Assembly: GCA_014773175.1 (NCBI GenBank)
Contig: VXCM01000743.1
Span: forward strand, 123,586-187,585
Source of the DNA: Lucifuga dentata
Taxonomy: Eukaryota; Chordata; Actinopteri; Ophidiiformes; Bythitidae
Direction of reading: 5' to 3'
DNA length: 64,000 bases
Below the pieces are notes generated by a model. The model searched no databases, was not told the DNA's origin, and saw nothing but the letters and a program-made list of their open reading frames with translations. Position numbers and translations under genes: made by a program. Below are positions 60,403 through 64,000 of this stretch, in pieces. Position 1 is the first letter of the stretch; every line of letters starts with the position of its first letter.

Positions 60403-62254
60403 GTAATGGCTTTGAAACACATACACACAGTTACACACACAATAATGTCTGTCCATTATGCGTGTAATGTTGGGGTATGATGTTAGCAGTGTTAACTCTC
60501 TGCTCTCATTGGAGAAGAAGAACTTGCACATATTTATTGATACTCATGTACATACCTGTATATTCTCCTGCTGGTTTGATTGTAAGTAGACTGCATATTT
60601 ATACATTTCTAATTCTCAGTTTTGCTGTTGTTGACTTATCCTTATTTTTATTTTGTTTTATTTTATCATATATTTTTATACTTAAGAAGCACAGTCGGGG
60701 AAACCTACCAGAAAAAGCATTTCACTGTTGTTATACTTGTAAGGCTGCACGTGACAAATAAAACTTTGAAACTGAAACTTTATTATTGTCCTCAAGAGGC
60801 AATTTATTTTGCAACAGCAGCATAAACAAGACAATAACACAGACAGGAGAAAACAACAAAACAACAACAACAACATCAGACCAAACACCCCTACAATAAT
60901 CCATTACTAAGTCACATGACCTCTGTGTGTCAAAGAACTCCTCTCATTTCTAAAAAAAAAAAAGTGAGACAGAAATAAACAGGATCTGTTTTGAGTTTGT
61001 TTGGTTTCAGTTATAAAACGAGGCCGTATAGTAAATATGTTGTTCATTTTAATTTGTAAATATATTAGTATGTACTAGCGTGATTCTGCAGATGAATGTG
61101 CATATTTCTATCACTAGTATCACACACATTTGGATTTTTAATGTTGTCACTGAATAAGAACACTGTGTTCAGACAGTTTAACAACTCCATGCATCATATC
61201 CTGCTTATTTTCTTAAAGGGGGCATGTTGGTGAATGTGGGGATCTGATAAACAAGCTGGGTGGGGTTCTGCTGAGCATACTGGGTCCTCTGTGGTGGGGG
61301 TGACCCGTTCTATAGCTTTTTACATGTGCTCGTCTTTTACCCAATAACATAGAGGGCTTTGTAAATATGGCTTACAGACTACAGCACTCAAACATGAACT
61401 AACTGAAAAATTTCTGGTTTTCTAGTCTCTCATTTTTGCCCTTCATATGTGTGTTTGTCTGTCCAGCCAATGATAACCCCAAACTGCATCTGACTGGGAT
61501 TGATCCGAATAATTAAATTGGCCTTTTTTTTAATAATAATGCATAATTTGAATTAAATGCAGCATTTTAGTCACCAAAACATTTCATTTTCACAAACAAT
61601 CTTGATTACCAATGGGTTCTGATGAGCAGTGCTCTATTCTAGACTTTTTTTTCTAACTAATTTTTATGCAGAAATGTCACATATCCACACTGTATCTGCC
61701 TGGGTTAAGTTAAGTATGGCTGTCCCTGGTTTAATGCCAAGAGGAGGGGTCCTGATGTGAAAATCAGAGGGTGGAGTTTCCTTCTATACAGGATGTTATT
61801 GTCAAGTGCCAATAAAACATTTAGACACCAATGTGAGAACTAAATCTAATAACAGAGACTTTGAGATTAAGAGTTATGATAAGGACTGGAAATTTGAAAA
61901 TCTGAAATGATTTTTGCACAATGGAACTCCACAAAGTGTAGCATAATGATAGGCTTTCCTCTGGGAAGTGACTAGATAGAGCATCCTTCTACTGCAGTAG
62001 TCTCCAAAGGAAACAATGTGCTCTTTTGGATACTATGGTTTAATTAAAATCAAATCCCAGAACTCAGTTGAAAATATAGTAACATACATTACATGCATAG
62101 CACAAGTGTCTCTGCATATATTAAATGTATCTATATTAAAGTCTCTCTTCCATCAAGCCTTCCTATAAAATTCTGTTTATTTCACTTTTGCTTCTACATG
62201 CTTTTGTTTCCTTCTGCATAGAAAGTTAAAATCTGTTTGTTGTTACTTCTGCAG
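60403..62254 (+). other. ano5: ano5-like intron 2
   Basis: This 1.85 kb intron begins with a short degenerate CA repeat and contains a probable LINE-type 3' end at about 60490-60780. Nothing else is recognised. Confidence 0.7.
60490..60780 (+). mobile_element. Retroposon 3' end (LINE/SINE tail-like)
   Basis: The segment runs from ACTTGCACATATTTATTG through a T-rich stretch to GCATTTCACTGTTGTTATAC, CACGTGACAAATAAAACTTTG and AAACTGAAACTTTA. This layout, with a GTGACAAATAAAACTTTGAA end, is common in teleost LINE tails. It sits in ano5 intron 2 in the sense orientation and contains a potential polyadenylation signal (AATAAA). Confidence 0.5.
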
Positions 62255-62362
62255 ACCGACAAGCTACAATCAAACAATGACACAGTGTTCTTCAGGGACG
62301 GTGTGCGTAGGATTGACTTTGTGTTGTCTTATGTAGATGACAAAGATGGAGAAAAGAAACAA
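62255..62362 (+). CDS. ano5: ano5-like exon 3: start of the anoctamin dimerisation domain
   Basis: This 108-base exon (36 codons, residues 49-84) contains [19 protein letters not shown], the hallmark at the start of the N-terminal cytosolic anoctamin domain. Of the family members I can recall, ANO5 is closest ([20 protein letters not shown]); ANO6 has a similar but less matching string (RRIDFVLVYED), and ANO1-4 differ more. The acceptor is TTCTGCAG|A and the donor CAA|GTAAGT. In humans ANO5 is a large intracellular membrane protein of muscle and bone, linked to phospholipid scrambling and membrane repair. Its ten transmembrane helices are encoded right of this window. Which teleost copy this is (ano5a or ano5b) cannot be told. 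Confidence 0.88.
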
Positions 62363-63229
62363 GTAAGTGTAAATGAAAAGTGACTGGTCGCCTTTAGTTG
62401 ACTATTCAGCATTTTACAATGTGGCATTGTTGACATATCAATGGCATAGAGTAATGATTTTGAGCCATAAGAGGAATGGATGGTGTACTGTAAAGAGGAA
62501 GTAAGCTGATATTCCACCCACACACACATACCATTTGAGAACTGAAGCAGCTAACAGAAATCAACAGATTTTAAATGATTTCTGTGGACAGTATACAAGA
62601 TAATAGCTTTAATCACAAGATCAGCTGCTCATGGATCAACATAATGATTATGTGTGAATACACATGTTAGAAAATACAAACAGTGTATGAAAAATATGAA
62701 TCACATGATTTTCAGTCACATGCCAGTAAAGACCGACCATGACAGACTGAAGACAGCCAGTGCAAATGAATAAGATATGGCATTTCTTCAAGCCAGATTT
62801 TTAGCAAAAGATCATTTCTTTCATCTCCCATCACCAGCTTGTTTCAAATCAGATGCAAACATTGTTAAAATTGTACCTGTACTGAACAATGTTAACATTT
62901 TCATGTAAAAAAACAATTAATTACTGTAATAAGCCATGTGATGAAATCCCTTTTGTCAACACGAGTCATAAGCAAATGACTGTAAGATTTTGGTTGGTTT
63001 TTCATGTAATAATGCTGAGTTTCCAGAGATTTTTTAACATTTCAGGATAAAATTTTTCAGAATATATGTTCTCAGCTAGTGCCAAACACTTTCTCACATC
63101 ATAATGTTCAGAGTGATGCCTGTCACGTATTGTGTGTTAATGATTTAATTTAACATCACTCAGCCCCACTTTTATCTTAAATAATATGTTACATGTTATT
63201 ATTCTATTCAAAATCTGTATGAACTAGAA

Positions 63230-63269
<40 letters not shown>

Positions 63270-63297
63270 CNCTATTCAAAATCTGTATGAACTAGAA

Positions 63298-63337
<40 letters not shown>

Positions 63338-64000
63338 CATTTTTCACGAAGTTGCCCTTCTAAGATAGAAAGTTTTGGAAAAATCAGCAGGGACATTATA
63401 TCTAGAACATAAATGTACTCCCCAGTGCTTCCATTTTAATGAAGCTATTTGAATTCATTAAATCCAAACAGATTTAATAAATCTGTTGATGATCATTATT
63501 TATCATGATGAACACTGCAGTTCGAAATCAGGTCTGCACCAAAACAACCGGACCAATCGAACTGTGGAGCAGTTTGTTTGTGGTGAGAACATGATCTGCA
63601 CTGTTGTCCAGAATGTCATGAACTCTTTGCTACAAATGCGAAATGGCATGACGTAGACGTTGAAAGAGGCTACTTATATTATTTATATTAAATACTTATA
63701 CTTATATTAAATACTTATAATATACTTATATTAAAACCATTAAAGCGTCTAGAGTAAAACAAACTGCAGTTAAACTTCACCTTTGATTAGATAAAGCAAT
63801 TGAAATGGATGCTGGGTGGCGGGCCGTGCATTTTACTCCTAGGCCTTCAATGCGATCCTCCAGCAATTAAACCACCTTTTAATAAGCTCACCATGACTCT
63901 AGGGCTATATGCTGCTGTTATTCGACATAAACACCCCATATTCACAGTTACAGTAACCTTTATCGAGTGGAATAAAGTGATTTAACACGAGGATCAACAC
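62363..64000 (+). other. ano5: ano5-like intron 3 (partial)
   Basis: No following exon of the anoctamin domain is visible. The stretch holds a TTA repeat with flanks duplicated around an N (63204-63338) and AT-rich short tandem repeats at 63670-63735. Confidence 0.65.
63204..63338. repeat. 67-base duplication with TTA repeat around an N
   Basis: CTATTCAAAATCTGTATGAA plus a (TTA)n tract at 63204-63270 recurs at 63272-63338 around the N at 63271. It is probably an assembly artefact. Confidence 0.88.

Overview
The window is vertebrate nuclear DNA, most likely from a ray-finned (teleost) fish. It is AT-rich and mostly non-coding. Short exons have GT/AG borders and matching phases. Microsatellites are dense, and several interspersed repeats have the look of common teleost LINE tails and small DNA transposons. 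I see no bacterial, viral or CRISPR content. The sequence is a draft assembly: one 570-base gap (15484-16053) and 18 single-N joins, several flanked by the same sequence on both sides.

Two protein-coding genes lie head to head. On the minus strand, the 5' part of igdcc3 (PUNC, an immunoglobulin/fibronectin receptor of the DCC/neogenin group) runs from exon 1 at 46968 to exon 7 at 3674 and leaves the window on the left. The seven exons join in phase to about 370 residues: a signal peptide, three complete Ig domains and most of a fourth. The remainder (rest of Ig4, FNIII domains, transmembrane segment, cytoplasmic tail) must lie left of base 1. On the plus strand, the first three coding exons of an ano5-like anoctamin (TMEM16 family) lie at 50276-50351, 60335-60402 and 62255-62362, and the gene leaves the window on the right. 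The two start codons are about 3.3 kb apart and face away from each other.

Layout: 1-3673 igdcc3 intron 7; 3674-10189 exons 7 to 3; 10190-38817 the 28.6 kb intron 2, which holds a truncated LINE, the assembly gap, a small DNA transposon copy and many simple repeats; 38818-39123 exon 2 (Ig1); 39124-46904 intron 1, with two more DNA-transposon-like elements; 46905-46968 exon 1; 46969-50275 the shared upstream region; 50276-62362 the start of ano5 with a 10 kb intron 1; 62363-64000 ano5 intron 3.

The genes do not form a pathway; they are neighbours. IGDCC3 is a cell-surface receptor-like protein of embryonic and neural tissue, and ANO5 is an intracellular membrane protein of muscle and bone. 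I found no convincing new biological system. The points most worth checking are the divergent gene pair, a TG repeat occupying the splice acceptor of igdcc3 exon 2, an in-frame 66-base assembly duplication inside igdcc3 exon 3, a near-perfect 33-bp hairpin at 48585-48659, a family of short inverted-repeat elements (40444-40999 and relatives), and a CRE plus TATA-like pair 3' of ano5 exon 1.
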